A stretch of 38,355 nt of DNA, from contig RZYD01000003.1 in NCBI GenBank assembly GCA_009930445.1, forward strand, positions 1-38,355. Reading direction: 5' to 3'. Source of the stretch: Bacteroidia bacterium (GTDB lineage Bacteria; Bacteroidota; Bacteroidia; Bacteroidales; BM520). Positions 9,044 to 19,567 of this stretch are shown piece after piece; the first letter of the stretch is position 1, and every line of letters starts with the position of its first letter. The notes beneath the pieces were generated by a model. The model searched no databases and was not told where the DNA came from. It saw only the letters and a program-made list of their open reading frames with translations. The translations under genes were made by a program, and so were the position numbers.

Positions 9044-9961
9044 CTATTCAAATGTAACACCCAGGGTGAAGATTTTAGCATTCAGGCCATCGATTACATC
9101 CGTATAAATATTGTCTTCTCTGCGGAGCATGTCTCTTACTCCATACGACATTTTAAGCTCAACCCCGAGTTTAAACCAATTGTTATAAAAATCGACTCCG
9201 ACGCCAATGTCTCCAAAAATATCGCTGCGAAACAGTTTTATGTGTTTATTGTTAATCTCATCCTTGTTTTTTCTGGCCTCTGAGGCCAGATCGATGGAAT
9301 ATTTTGCCCCTGCAATTATATAGGGGGAATAATTATGTAACCGCTTGGCTTTATATTTTATATACAATGGAAACTCCAGATAGGTTGAGGTTACCGATTT
9401 TTTCATGATGGCCCGCATGGAGGTATCGGGAGTGGGCAGGGTTTCTGAACTGACATAATTCAGGTTCAGGTCATAAACGAGCTGTCTCTCACCAAAAGCA
9501 AGACTGGGAATAAATCGAAGGTCGAAATATTCCATCAGCCGCAGGTTTCCGATGATGGAAATGGTAAACCCCAGGCGCGGCATGGATTCCAGACTGTAAA
9601 CGGAGCCAGAGCGCAGGTAGTAACGTCCGGAGGTTTCCGATTGATACGAGGGCGTGATATCCGGAAATTTTTCACTGCTGTAAGGAATAATGTATTCCGG
9701 CATATTCCCGATGGTGTTGATCGTAAAAAACATTTGGTTGATGGAAATCTGAAAGCCGAAATGATATGGCTGGACATCGTACTTAGGCAGGTTTGGCGGA
9801 TTAAAATCGCGTTGTGCCCGTGCTGGGAGTTGCACTGTAATGCCTGCAACGACCCATAATAGAATGAATAGATTATTTTTAATCGTTGTTTTCAAATGTA
9901 TTGATTTATGGTTTTCTAACGCCCCTGCGGCCAAAATAGTATCTATGTGCTGATTATTCAA
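9044..9961 (-). CDS. porT: PorT-like outer-membrane beta-barrel protein (type IX secretion associated)
   Basis: Signal peptide ...GITVQLPARAQ; FNPPNLPKYDVQPYHFGFQISINQMFF, beta-barrel pattern; start codon uncertain (TTG at 9961). Confidence 0.7.
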   Translation of the reverse strand: MNNQHIDTILAAGALENHKSIHLKTTIKNNLFILLWVVAGITVQLPARAQRDFNPPNLPKYDVQPYHFGFQISINQMFFTINTIGNMPEYIIPYSSEKFPDITPSYQSETSGRYYLRSGSVYSLESMPRLGFTISIIGNLRLMEYFDLRFIPSLAFGERQLVYDLNLNYVSSETLPTPDTSMRAIMKKSVTSTYLEFPLYIKYKAKRLHNYSPYIIAGAKYSIDLASEARKNKDEINNKHIKLFRSDIFGDIGVGVDFYNNWFKLGVELKMSYGVRDMLRREDNIYTDVIDGLNAKIFTLGVTFE

Positions 9962-10994
9962 CTTTGTTCCCTTCCGGATATTGGGTTAAATACCGTGCAT
10001 ACGCTTCTTTTAGTTTTGTTTTATTTACCGGTACTACTCCAGGGAATTCGCATACCTGACCGGCGGCCAGGTTGGCTAAAAAGGTTGCTTCTCTGACATT
10101 AGCGCCCGCGGTCAAAGCCAACGCCGCAACGCTGATGACCGTGTCACCTGCCCCGGAAACATCACTGATTTTTCGCACTTCTGCGTTGAAATGCGCTGTC
10201 CGACAGCTGTAGTCGGTCAGTAATTCGCTATACATTATTCCCTTCTCCGATAAGGTAAGCAACAGCAGTTGGATATTCTGTTCCTGCTGGAATACAGTAA
10301 TTGCCTGTTGTAATTGCTGCAAATCAAACACCGGGAGGGAAGTATTGGTTCCTTCCAGAAATTCTTTTAGGTTGGGTTTAAAGAGGGTGGCTCCGGAATA
10401 GGTTGCAAAGTTCTTTTTTTTTGGGTCTACTGCAGAGAGGATACCCCGCTCTCTGCACTGACTGATGGTGGTACGGATAATTTTTTCTGTCAGTACGCCT
10501 TTGTTATAATCTTGAAGAATAACAAGTTCAGGTTGAATGTTGTCCATTAGCTGTTGAATGCGCCGGAGTAATTCATTTTCAATTTCTGTACTGATATCAT
10601 CGGTGCGTTCCTCATCGACGCGAAGGATATGGTTGTTATTACCGATGATTCGAAATTTAGTGGTCGTTGGTCTGGTGTCATCCTGAACCAGCGCTTCGGT
10701 GCGTATGGCATAGTCGGTAAGCATATCTGTCAGGTCGTCCCGGCCCTTGTCGGTGCCTGTAACCGAACAGAGCCAGGGTTGTGCTCCCAGCGCGCTGAGG
10801 TTTACGGCTACGTTAGCGGCTCCGCCGGGTCGGAGGGTACGGCTTTTTAACGACACCACCGGCACGGGGGCTTCCGGAGAAATGCGCTCCACTGTACCGT
10901 GCAGATACGAGTCGATCATCACATCCCCAATCACCAATACATTTTTTCCTTGCATTCTCCGGAAGAGATCCGGTGTATCCGGTATTTTTGTCAT
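9954..10994 (-). CDS. rfaE1: PfkB-family kinase, D-glycero-beta-D-manno-heptose-7-phosphate kinase (RfaE domain I)
   Basis: NVLVIGDVMIDSYLHGTVERISPEAPVPVV...RPGGAANVAVNLSALG; DVSGAGDTVISVAAL. Confidence 0.88.
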   Translation of the reverse strand: MTKIPDTPDLFRRMQGKNVLVIGDVMIDSYLHGTVERISPEAPVPVVSLKSRTLRPGGAANVAVNLSALGAQPWLCSVTGTDKGRDDLTDMLTDYAIRTEALVQDDTRPTTTKFRIIGNNNHILRVDEERTDDISTEIENELLRRIQQLMDNIQPELVILQDYNKGVLTEKIIRTTISQCRERGILSAVDPKKKNFATYSGATLFKPNLKEFLEGTNTSLPVFDLQQLQQAITVFQQEQNIQLLLLTLSEKGIMYSELLTDYSCRTAHFNAEVRKISDVSGAGDTVISVAALALTAGANVREATFLANLAAGQVCEFPGVVPVNKTKLKEAYARYLTQYPEGNKVE

Positions 10995-10999
10995 TATTA

Positions 11000-12202
11000 T
11001 TATTTTAGTTCGGCCAGTGCAACTCGAATCCGATTGATTGCTTCGATCAGGTTTTCCTCGGAAGTGGCATAACTCAGCCGTATGCAGTTTTCATCCCCAA
11101 AGGCTGAACCCGGAACCAGCGCTACATAGGTTTTTTCAAGCAGGTGAAGGCATAATTCATCGCCGTTATGAATAACCTTGTCGCCGTATTTTTTACCGTA
11201 GTATGCGGTAACATCAGGGAAAAGGTAGAATGCACCATTGGGGATGTTGGTTTTAACGCCCGGAAGTGTGTTCAGCAGGGAGAGGAGTAAATCACGGCGT
11301 TGGCGGAATTTTACGACCATCTCTTTAAGCTCCGGAGTTTCAGTAGGGTTAGCTTTAAAGGCAACAATTGCTGCTTTTTGTGATATGCTTGACGTGGCCG
11401 AGGTGAATTGTCCCTGAATTTTGTTGCATGCTTTGGCAATGGTTAGTGGAGCTGCAAGAAAACCCAGTCGCCATCCGGTCATGGCAAAACTTTTGGAAAC
11501 ACCGTTGACGATGATTACGCGGTCTTTAATATTTTCAAATTGCCCGAACGATTCGTGTTTTCCTTCAAAAATAATGTGTTCATAAATCTCATCGGATAAC
11601 AGATAAACATGGGGAAAATCAGCCACTACATCGGCCAGAGCTTTCATCTCTTCGCGTGTATACACCGAGCCGGTAGGGTTACAGGGCGAGTTGAACATGA
11701 TCAGTTTTGTGGCTGGGGTTATGGCTTCCCGAAGCTGTTCAGGGGTGATTTTGAAATCATGCTCAATTCCGGCATTGATAAATACGGCGGTCCCTTCTGC
11801 AAGTTTAACCATTTCTGAATAGGAAACCCAGTACGGAGCGGGTACAATAACTTCTTCACCCGGGTTTACCAGCGCCAGCAAAGTATTGGCCAGTGCCTGC
11901 TTAGCTCCTGTACACACCACGATTTGGTCGGGCGTATAGGTAACCTGATTGTCACGTTGTAATTTTTCGCAAATGGCTTCCCGCAGCTCCGCAATACCTG
12001 GAACGGCCGTATAATGGGTAAAGTTATCGTCAATGGCTTTCTTTGCCGCATTTTTAATAAATTCGGGGGTGTCGAAATCGGGTTCACCAATACTTAGGTT
12101 GATGACCGCTTTTCCCTGTTGCTTCAATTCAAAACTTTTTCGTGTCATTGCAAGGGTGGCAGATTCTGCCAGCCGGTTAATGCGCTCGGATACAGCATTC
12201 AT
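11000..12202 (-). CDS. Pyridoxal phosphate-dependent aspartate aminotransferase, class I
   Basis: INLSIGEPDFDTPEFIKNAA, FNSPCNPTGSVYTREE, NGVSKSFAMTGWRLGFLAAP. Confidence 0.95.
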   Translation of the reverse strand: MNAVSERINRLAESATLAMTRKSFELKQQGKAVINLSIGEPDFDTPEFIKNAAKKAIDDNFTHYTAVPGIAELREAICEKLQRDNQVTYTPDQIVVCTGAKQALANTLLALVNPGEEVIVPAPYWVSYSEMVKLAEGTAVFINAGIEHDFKITPEQLREAITPATKLIMFNSPCNPTGSVYTREEMKALADVVADFPHVYLLSDEIYEHIIFEGKHESFGQFENIKDRVIIVNGVSKSFAMTGWRLGFLAAPLTIAKACNKIQGQFTSATSSISQKAAIVAFKANPTETPELKEMVVKFRQRRDLLLSLLNTLPGVKTNIPNGAFYLFPDVTAYYGKKYGDKVIHNGDELCLHLLEKTYVALVPGSAFGDENCIRLSYATSEENLIEAINRIRVALAELK

Positions 12203-12283
12203 GGGTTGTCTTTTTAAGTTTGTTTAAATGTGAGGCAAAATTTGTTTAATTTTCAGATATTTGCAAATCTAAAGAGCGGATAT

Positions 12284-12805
12284 ATGAACATAATGACGGA
12301 AATTCTTAAATTTACTATCCCTTCCATAATTATCAGTGGCACATTATATCAGATATTTCGGCTATATCTGCAAAACGAAAAAAAGAACGAAATATTGGCA
12401 TCACCCACTGATTCTTCTGATGCCTTATTCCCGGTCCAACTGCAGGCGTATGAGCGGCTGGTGCTTTATCTCGAACGGATTTCGTTTAATAATCTGATCC
12501 TGCGTGCTTCTGTCCAGGGTGCAACGGTGAGGCAACTTCAATCGGCAATGGTGCATGCTATCCGCGATGAGTATGAACACAACCTGAGTCAGCAACTTTA
12601 CGTTTCCGATGCGGCCTGGGAACAGGTGACCGGAGCTAAAGAGGAACTCTTACGGATCCTTAACCAAACTGCTGCCGGCCTTCCGCCAGAGGCTGAGGCT
12701 ACCGAACTTGCTGCCGGGTTATTTTCTGCGGTTCTGAAGCACGACCCCTCTCCCAACGACCGGGCCGTACATTTTCTGAAACAGGAAATGAGAAATCGTT
12801 TTTAA
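12284..12805 (+). CDS. Conserved hypothetical protein, N-terminal TM
   Basis: MNIMTEILKFTIPSIIISGTLYQIFRLYLQNEKKNE; start at 12284 preferred over track start 12230. Confidence 0.7.
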   Translation: MNIMTEILKFTIPSIIISGTLYQIFRLYLQNEKKNEILASPTDSSDALFPVQLQAYERLVLYLERISFNNLILRASVQGATVRQLQSAMVHAIRDEYEHNLSQQLYVSDAAWEQVTGAKEELLRILNQTAAGLPPEAEATELAAGLFSAVLKHDPSPNDRAVHFLKQEMRNRF

Positions 12806-14061
12806 TTCCCCCTGATAAAACGGATGTCCTCTCCCGACGGCGATTGATAGGCCCGAAGATCAAATTCCGGAATAATCGATAAAATGTGATCGAAAATGTC
12901 GGCCTGAATATTTTCGTATTCGCCCCAGGCTTGAATGGTGCTAAATACATAAATTTCGACCGGAATGCCGGTCTCTGTGGGTTGTAATTGCCGCACCAGA
13001 AAGGTCATATCGTTGCTAATGGCCGGAAGATGGTTGAGGTATTGCTGCAGGTAGGCTCTGAATACGCCCAGATTCGTCTGTCGCCGGCCATTCACTAACA
13101 CGCTGTTATCGATGTGGTGTTTCTCGTTGTAGTCATTAAGCTCTTTTTGTTTCTGATCGATATATCCGGTTAACAACTGAATTTTATGGAATTTCTCCAA
13201 CATTTCCGGGGTGCAGAATTTTATGGTATTCAGGTCGATATTGATCGATCGTTTGATCCTCCTTCCTCCGCTTTCTTCCATCCCCCGCCAGTTTTGGAAT
13301 GATTCTGAAATGAGCGAGTAGGTGGGAATAGTTGAAATAGTCTTATCCCAGTTTTGTACTTTCACGGTAGTGAGTGATATGTCAATCACCGTACCGTCGG
13401 CATTGCGTGTGGGCATGGAAATCCAATCGCCGATACGCACCATATCATTGCTCGAAAGCTGTACCGAGCCCACCAGACCCAGGATAGTGTCTTTAAAAAC
13501 CAATAGCAGCACAGCAGCAAAAGCACCCAGCCCGACAAAGATCGCGTTGGGATCCTTGCCCAGCAAAATGGCTACAATACAGATAGCTGCAATGGTCCAG
13601 AAGACGATGCGCACAAACAACACGTACCCTTTTATCGGCTTGTGTTTCGACGATTCATAGGTTTCATAGATAGAATTTATTGAAATTAATACCGAGGAAA
13701 TCAGCAGTGCCACCAGAATCCAGACGTAAATACTGATTCCTTTTTGGATAATATGGGTTAAAACTTCGTATTCCGACAGCACCAGGGGAATACTGGTATA
13801 AATAATCCAGGCGGGCAGGAAATAGGCTATCCGGCTAAAAACCTTGTTGTCGAACATGATATCATCCCAGTTGCTTTTGGTTTTTCGCGTAAAAGTATAG
13901 ATCACTTTTATCAGAATAAACCGGCCAATAATAAAAGCCAGGGTGCTTACTATCAGTATTAACAGAACTCCGGCGATTTCTTTTGTAAGGAGAGCCGAGG
14001 GTTCGCTCATGCCCAGCTGTATCAGCCAACGGTAGATAATTTTGTCGAAAGAGGTAAACAT
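12802..14061 (-). CDS. Mechanosensitive ion channel family protein (MscS/YbdG-like)
   Basis: Multi-TM; FVGLGAFAAVLLLVFKDTILGLVGSVQLSSNDMVRIGDWISMP..DGTVIDISLTTVKVQNWD. Confidence 0.93.
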   Translation of the reverse strand: MFTSFDKIIYRWLIQLGMSEPSALLTKEIAGVLLILIVSTLAFIIGRFILIKVIYTFTRKTKSNWDDIMFDNKVFSRIAYFLPAWIIYTSIPLVLSEYEVLTHIIQKGISIYVWILVALLISSVLISINSIYETYESSKHKPIKGYVLFVRIVFWTIAAICIVAILLGKDPNAIFVGLGAFAAVLLLVFKDTILGLVGSVQLSSNDMVRIGDWISMPTRNADGTVIDISLTTVKVQNWDKTISTIPTYSLISESFQNWRGMEESGGRRIKRSINIDLNTIKFCTPEMLEKFHKIQLLTGYIDQKQKELNDYNEKHHIDNSVLVNGRRQTNLGVFRAYLQQYLNHLPAISNDMTFLVRQLQPTETGIPVEIYVFSTIQAWGEYENIQADIFDHILSIIPEFDLRAYQSPSGEDIRFIRGN

Positions 14062-14079
14062 AGGGGGTGTTTTATAGGA

Positions 14080-15477
14080 TTATTTAACCGGGGCAAACAT
14101 CGGATCCCACGGGGGAAGGAGGGTAGGTTCGGATTCGAGGATCCGGAGGGTCTCTATATCGATGTACGCTTTGTTTACCACCACTCTGAACATATACTCA
14201 TCAAACCAGGCATCGGTCATAATGAGGTGCCCCTGATATCCGCTGGCTTCTCCCCAGGAGTTTTCGAGGAGCCATTTTGAAGGGTTGTCGTTTTTATCCA
14301 GATCAACCGCCATCAGGGTCATTCCATGCGACGACCCGCTTTCAAAGGTTAAAATGCGTTCTCTTTTGTCCATACCAAAATCAACGCCCAACAGACTTTC
14401 ATAATCATAGTTATTTACATCAAGATAGCCGTTTTTACGGTCGAGTTGTTTGCCGACATCGCAGGAAAAGTACAACGCTTCATTGTTTTTTATGCTTTCA
14501 ATGGCGAATTGCTTGATGCGTTTATTGGGAAGGTTGATAAAACGCCAGTTGAGCCCTTCCCAGGAGTTCCGGTCGTAATCAATTTCATAAAGAGCATTAT
14601 AGGGCCTTGTGGGATCGTTCATAAGCATTACATAGTCCGAAAGGTCAACCCCAACAAATTCGGTATAAAACGATTGAGGGGTGTATTCTTTCTCATCCGA
14701 AACATTCCCATCTGCATCTTTGTAGCGCCATGTGAAGGTGGTTGGAGGTTCGCCCAGGGATACAGCCAGCATCGCGTAGATATCCTGAAGCATGGCTTCT
14801 TTCTCCTTTCGTATCATGGGGAGATTTTTTCCGGCCTCATGCATTTTACGGAGTTGCAATGCATTTTCACGCAGTTTTCTGGCGATTAACCGACTGATCA
14901 TGGCGGTGTTTTCGGAGGCATGAGTCTCCGGCATTACCGTTGCCGGAACCAGGCCGTATTTTTCAATCATATTTACAAATCCATTCCAAACGCCCCCGTC
15001 ACCGATCGCATTTTTTAACAGCCATTCCACTTTTCGGTCATTAAGTTCCAACGCCCGTGTTTCAATAATGCCTTCCATAAAGAGGTTGGCCTTCTCCAGC
15101 TGGTCGTAAAAGAAGTTATAGTTCGCGCTGAAGTCGAATTGATCCAGGTTATACGTGCTGATTACTTTTGGCCGCATAACATTTAAACTGGCAAAGAGCC
15201 AGCACCGGCCTGAGCTTTTTTGGTCGGTAATTCCTTTTGACGATACCCGATGCGAGAAGTATGGATCTGTTTTTCCGGCGTTTTCATGATTCAGCGCAAG
15301 GGTTCGTATATCGGTTTTGTACATGGCATTGGTAGCGGCCCGTTTTTCAGGAGTGAGGGAATAGGCCTCTCTGAATCGTGAGAGTATTTCCGGCGTTATC
15401 GCTCCATCGGTCTGTGCTTTCAAATATCCGGAGAGGGTAATTAATCCGAGTACTACTAAAAAAATTTTTCTTCTCAT
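14080..15477 (-). CDS. pepC: Aminopeptidase C / bleomycin hydrolase-like C1B peptidase, with signal peptide
   Basis: MRRKIFLVVLGLITLSGYLKAQ signal; DQKSSGRCWLFASLNVMRP; GSSHGMTLMAVD; LLENSWGEASGYQGHLIMTDAWFDEYMF. Confidence 0.92.
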   Translation of the reverse strand: MRRKIFLVVLGLITLSGYLKAQTDGAITPEILSRFREAYSLTPEKRAATNAMYKTDIRTLALNHENAGKTDPYFSHRVSSKGITDQKSSGRCWLFASLNVMRPKVISTYNLDQFDFSANYNFFYDQLEKANLFMEGIIETRALELNDRKVEWLLKNAIGDGGVWNGFVNMIEKYGLVPATVMPETHASENTAMISRLIARKLRENALQLRKMHEAGKNLPMIRKEKEAMLQDIYAMLAVSLGEPPTTFTWRYKDADGNVSDEKEYTPQSFYTEFVGVDLSDYVMLMNDPTRPYNALYEIDYDRNSWEGLNWRFINLPNKRIKQFAIESIKNNEALYFSCDVGKQLDRKNGYLDVNNYDYESLLGVDFGMDKRERILTFESGSSHGMTLMAVDLDKNDNPSKWLLENSWGEASGYQGHLIMTDAWFDEYMFRVVVNKAYIDIETLRILESEPTLLPPWDPMFAPVK

Positions 15478-15551
15478 GGTTTTATCTTTGCAGGCAAATA
15501 TAAAAAAAAAGAATAGATTACATTTTTCTTCCATACTGCCCTTTGTAAGAA

Positions 15552-15590
15552 AAAAAAGCTGCCTCCCTCAGGGAGACAGCTTTTTTTTCG
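15552..15590 (-). terminator. Intrinsic (bidirectional-looking) terminator upstream of pepC and downstream of the lipoprotein gene
   Basis: AAAAAAAAGCTGCCTCCC-TCA-GGGAGACAGCTTTTTTTT. Confidence 0.85.
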
Positions 15591-15604
15591 GTTTCTGAAA
15601 AGTA

Positions 15605-16522
15605 TTATTGTTGAACTTTTACCGTAATCAGAATATGTCCCGGGGTTCCAACTCCGCTACCCACAACAATTTCCTGAATTTTTATTAATCCTTTTTTTAA
15701 TGTTTCTGTTTCAAAAGCCAGTACAACCGGTGCACCGTCTTGGTCGAGATTGTTGATGAGCTCCTGATCGGCGCCGGTCGCCAGTGTAATTACCTGGGTG
15801 TCGTTATCGGCCGGGATGGCGTCAAATTCGTCAACAGTGGTTGTAGTCGCCATAAATTTTGTGGCATTACGTTTTGTCCACGTGGCTACGCCGGTTGTGG
15901 GGTTATTGAACACCTCTGCAGCTGCATCAGCCGAAGGAGCACAAATTGTTGAATGGTTGGTGGCACCATAAAAATAGACAAAATCAATTTTATCACTGTT
16001 TTCTTTGGCTTCTGCAAGTGAATAGGTTGTTCCGTCGATACTGGCGAACGAACTGCCAAATTGGCTGTCCTGATCACCCAGCGTTACGTCTTCCCATACA
16101 TTCAACGGCTGATACGTAATCTCTGTGGTAATTATCAGCGATACTTCGGCTGTTTCGCCTTCTGCATCCGTGATTGTAAAGGTAACCGTCTCTTCTCCCG
16201 CTTCAGGGAAGGTAGTAAGATCGAAAACAATACTGAAGGTGTTCACGTTAATGGCTGTATCCCAAAGTGTGGTTTGAACACCGAAAGCCCGTTTCAGGTT
16301 CAGATTGGTGAGCAAGGCACCTGAATTTTCGTTGGCATCAGCATCAATGCCGATAGTAATGACTGATCCCGCTTCTACGGTAACGTTGGTTGACACGTAG
16401 TCAGCACCGGTTTTAAAACTAATCGTAGGTTCAACGTCTGTGGGTTCATCAGGATTACACGATGTAAATAAAATGGCAGATCCTGCAACAAAGGCCATCA
16501 TTAAGAGAAATAATTTTTTCAT
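15605..16522 (-). CDS. Putative surface lipoprotein with Ig-like segment
   Basis: SPII signal MKKLFLLMMAFVAGSAILFTSCNPDEP; beta-rich repeats. Confidence 0.75.
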   Translation of the reverse strand: MKKLFLLMMAFVAGSAILFTSCNPDEPTDVEPTISFKTGADYVSTNVTVEAGSVITIGIDADANENSGALLTNLNLKRAFGVQTTLWDTAINVNTFSIVFDLTTFPEAGEETVTFTITDAEGETAEVSLIITTEITYQPLNVWEDVTLGDQDSQFGSSFASIDGTTYSLAEAKENSDKIDFVYFYGATNHSTICAPSADAAAEVFNNPTTGVATWTKRNATKFMATTTTVDEFDAIPADNDTQVITLATGADQELINNLDQDGAPVVLAFETETLKKGLIKIQEIVVGSGVGTPGHILITVKVQQ

Positions 16523-16732
16523 TTTTGATTTTTTTAGTGATACTGATTTATAGTTTTAGTTTAATTAGTACAACGCATAAATGCTATTTTTGTTGTCTGT
16601 TTTATTTATTCGTAAAAAAAATATCAGTTTCGCATTCTCATAATAATAGATTCAATATTTTTGATGCAAAATTACACTTCTTTTTTTTTAATCAAAAAGT
16701 CGTTGATGTTAAACCTATAAAAAATATCCGTT

Positions 16733-17959
16733 TTGGTAGAAAAAGCAAACATTGGAAACAAAGGTACAGGCATTCGTTCTGATTGTTTTGTAAGTCTCGC
16801 ACTTACAGCATCGGACGGAGTGGAAATTGACCTTTCAAGCAAGGTGAAAGTCCTGTATGGCAGGCGCATTCTTCAACAGGCTCGGGATATACTCAGTTTT
16901 TATTCCGTAACGAATGCTAAACTCGACATAGAAGATACCGGGGCGCTGCCTTTTGTGATGGCAGCACGCCTGGAGGCAGCCGTTAAGCAGGTAAGCGAAA
17001 CGGAGAAGGAGTTTTTACTCCCCATGCTTCCACAGAATCAATACACGACGGCACGCGACCGGCGTCGATTTTCACGCCTTTACCTGCCCGGTAATAACCC
17101 TATGCTCATGATTAACGCTGGCATCCATCGTCCGGATGGGATTATCCTTGACCTGGAAGATGCTGTAGCCCCGGAAAAAAAATTCGAGGCCCGCTTTATC
17201 GTGCGTAATGCCCTGCGGAATTGTGATTTCTATGGTGCAGAACGGATGGTGCGGATCAACCAAATTCCTAAAGGCCTTGATGATCTCAGCTTTATTGTTC
17301 CTCATAATGTGAATCTGATTTTGCTTCCCAAATGTGAACATGCAGAACAGATTCATCAGGTAAATGAAGAAATTGCCCGCCTGCAGTCGCTCCATAACCT
17401 TAAAGGAGAAATTTGGCTGATGCCGATTATTGAGAGTACACTGGGGGTGGAAAATGCTTTCTCTATATGCACTGCTGCCAAAAATGTGGTTGCTGCAGCC
17501 ATAGGGCTGGAGGATTTTACGGCTGATCTGGGCACCCGTCGCACGCAGGAAGGACAGGAGTCGTTCTATGCTCGTACAAGGCTTGTGAATGCCTGTAAAG
17601 CCGCTGGTATACAAGCCATCGATTCGGTCTATTCCGATGTCTCCAATCAGGAAGGGTTACGCGAAAATGTGAAGAATTCCAAAGCGCTGGGTTTCGATGG
17701 AATGGGCTGTATTCATCCCCGTCAGATTGCAGTGATTAACGAAGGATTTGGCCCCGATTGTGTCGAAATTGAAAAGGCCAGAAAAATTGTGATCGCCTTT
17801 GACGAAGCTACTGCCAACGGCCTTGGCGTTGTGGCCCTGGGATCAAAAATGATCGATCCTCCCGTAGTGAAACGTGCAGTGCACACCATCGAAATGGCAG
17901 TTAATATGGGATTGTTACCAAAAACATGGAAAGAAGATTATTATGAAGAAATACGATAA
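16733..17959 (+). CDS. citE: Citrate lyase: acyl-carrier subunit (CitD) fused to beta subunit (CitE)
   Basis: N-term VEKANIGNKGTGIRSDCFVSLALTAS...DIEDTGALPFVMAARLEAAVKQ is CitD-like; then RRRFSRLYLPGNNPMLMINAGIHRPDGIILDLEDAVAPEKK CitE/HpcH; start codon (TTG) uncertain. Confidence 0.88.
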   Translation: MVEKANIGNKGTGIRSDCFVSLALTASDGVEIDLSSKVKVLYGRRILQQARDILSFYSVTNAKLDIEDTGALPFVMAARLEAAVKQVSETEKEFLLPMLPQNQYTTARDRRRFSRLYLPGNNPMLMINAGIHRPDGIILDLEDAVAPEKKFEARFIVRNALRNCDFYGAERMVRINQIPKGLDDLSFIVPHNVNLILLPKCEHAEQIHQVNEEIARLQSLHNLKGEIWLMPIIESTLGVENAFSICTAAKNVVAAAIGLEDFTADLGTRRTQEGQESFYARTRLVNACKAAGIQAIDSVYSDVSNQEGLRENVKNSKALGFDGMGCIHPRQIAVINEGFGPDCVEIEKARKIVIAFDEATANGLGVVALGSKMIDPPVVKRAVHTIEMAVNMGLLPKTWKEDYYEEIR

Positions 17960-19505
17960 ACTGGTTGAAAATGCAGTAGGACGCATCGTCCCTACGATCG
18001 TCAATGGAATGGAAATGGTTCCTTTTAAAGGAGTCGGTAAACACAGGCCTTCCGGCAGGAAATATGCACCCGCTATCCCGAGTTGCATCGATTATCCCGA
18101 CGACGGAAATAAAGTGGTGGGTTCACTCGAAGAGGCACTGGAACGCTGCGGACTGAAAGACGGCATGACTATCTCTACGCATCATCACCTGCGTGATGGA
18201 GATCTGATCTCTAATCTGGTATTTGATATTGCGCACGAAAAAGGGGTTAAAGACCTGGTATGGTTCCCCTCGGCCTCGTTCCCCTGTCATTCTCAACTGA
18301 TTCCCTATCTCGAAGAGGGTACAATAAACCGTATTGAGGGGAGCATGAATGGCCCGTTGGGCAGGTTTTGTTCTGAAGGAAAAATGAAAGGGGTGGCTGT
18401 ATTGCGCTCCCATGGCGGCAGGGTACAGGCTATTCAGGATGGTGAAGTGAAAATCGATATTGCTGTACTGGTAGCTCCCAGCAGTGATGCTTTTGGTAAT
18501 GCACGGGCAACCGGCGGCTCCAGCGCTTGCGGTGTGCTGGGGTACGCTTATCCCGACCATCTCTTCGCCGATAAAGTGATTATTGTTACCGATAATCTGG
18601 TGGAATTCCCCTGTTATCCGATGGAACTACAAGGCAACTATGTCGATTATGTGGTGGTCGTAGATAAAATCGGTATTCCCGAAAAAATTGTTTCCGGTAC
18701 TACAAAAATTACGAAAAGCCCCGACCGGCTCTACATTGCCGAACTGACTACCCAAATGATGGTGGCTACCGGAATGCTCCATGATGGATGTTATATGCAG
18801 GCCGGAGCTGGTGGAACATCGCTCGCCATTGGTTGGTATGCCCATCAGGTGCTGAAACAAAAAGGATGGAAATGCCGCCTCGGATTCGGCGGTTCTACAG
18901 GCTATATGGTGAAAATGATGGAAGAAGGCGTCATGGATTATATCCTCGATGCTCAGGCCTTCGACCTCGATGCCATTCAATCCATCGAAAATAATCCCAA
19001 TCATATTCCGTATCCTGTATTTAATGCCTATAATTACCATTCAAAAGGTAATCTTACCTCTATGATGGATATTATGATCCTTGGCGCAACAGAAGTCGAT
19101 GTGAATTTCAATGGAAATGTGGTTACCCATTCCGATGGCCTTCTGCTCCACGGTATTGGGGGTTGGCAGAATTGCCTGCATGCAAAAAATGTGATCCTGC
19201 CCATCCCGCTCTTCCGCGACCGCATGCCGGTTGTGAAAGATGCCGTTACTACCATCACGGGCCCGGGTTCAATGATTGATGTGATTGTTACTGAACGCGG
19301 CATCGCCGTGAATCCAAAACGTACCGACCTGATTGCCAAAATTAAAAACGCTGGGTTGCCTCTAAAATCGATTCTGGAACTCAAGGAAGAAGCTGAGGCA
19401 ATCTGTGGTGTCCCCGATAAACCCGAACTTAGCGACGAAATCGTTGCCATTATTAAGTGGGTCGACGGTACTGTGATTGATGCAGTTAGAAAAGTAAAAT
19501 GCTAG
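17943..19505 (+). CDS. citF: Citrate lyase alpha subunit (citrate CoA-transferase)
   Basis: MKKYDKLVENAVGRIVPTIVNGMEMVPFKGVGKHRP..., SGTTKITKSPDRLYIAE, overlaps the end of citDE by 17 bp. Confidence 0.93.
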   Translation: MKKYDKLVENAVGRIVPTIVNGMEMVPFKGVGKHRPSGRKYAPAIPSCIDYPDDGNKVVGSLEEALERCGLKDGMTISTHHHLRDGDLISNLVFDIAHEKGVKDLVWFPSASFPCHSQLIPYLEEGTINRIEGSMNGPLGRFCSEGKMKGVAVLRSHGGRVQAIQDGEVKIDIAVLVAPSSDAFGNARATGGSSACGVLGYAYPDHLFADKVIIVTDNLVEFPCYPMELQGNYVDYVVVVDKIGIPEKIVSGTTKITKSPDRLYIAELTTQMMVATGMLHDGCYMQAGAGGTSLAIGWYAHQVLKQKGWKCRLGFGGSTGYMVKMMEEGVMDYILDAQAFDLDAIQSIENNPNHIPYPVFNAYNYHSKGNLTSMMDIMILGATEVDVNFNGNVVTHSDGLLLHGIGGWQNCLHAKNVILPIPLFRDRMPVVKDAVTTITGPGSMIDVIVTERGIAVNPKRTDLIAKIKNAGLPLKSILELKEEAEAICGVPDKPELSDEIVAIIKWVDGTVIDAVRKVKC

Positions 19506-19530
19506 GTTATCTTAAATAATGTACCTTTAC

Positions 19531-19567
19531 GGCATGCAAAGTTTTTATTTTTGTATGCCGTTTTTTT
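19531..19567 (+). terminator. Intrinsic terminator after citF, T-tract abutting the next start codon
   Basis: CGGCATGCAAA-GTTTTTATT-TTTGTATGCCG-TTTTTTT then ATG. Confidence 0.8.
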
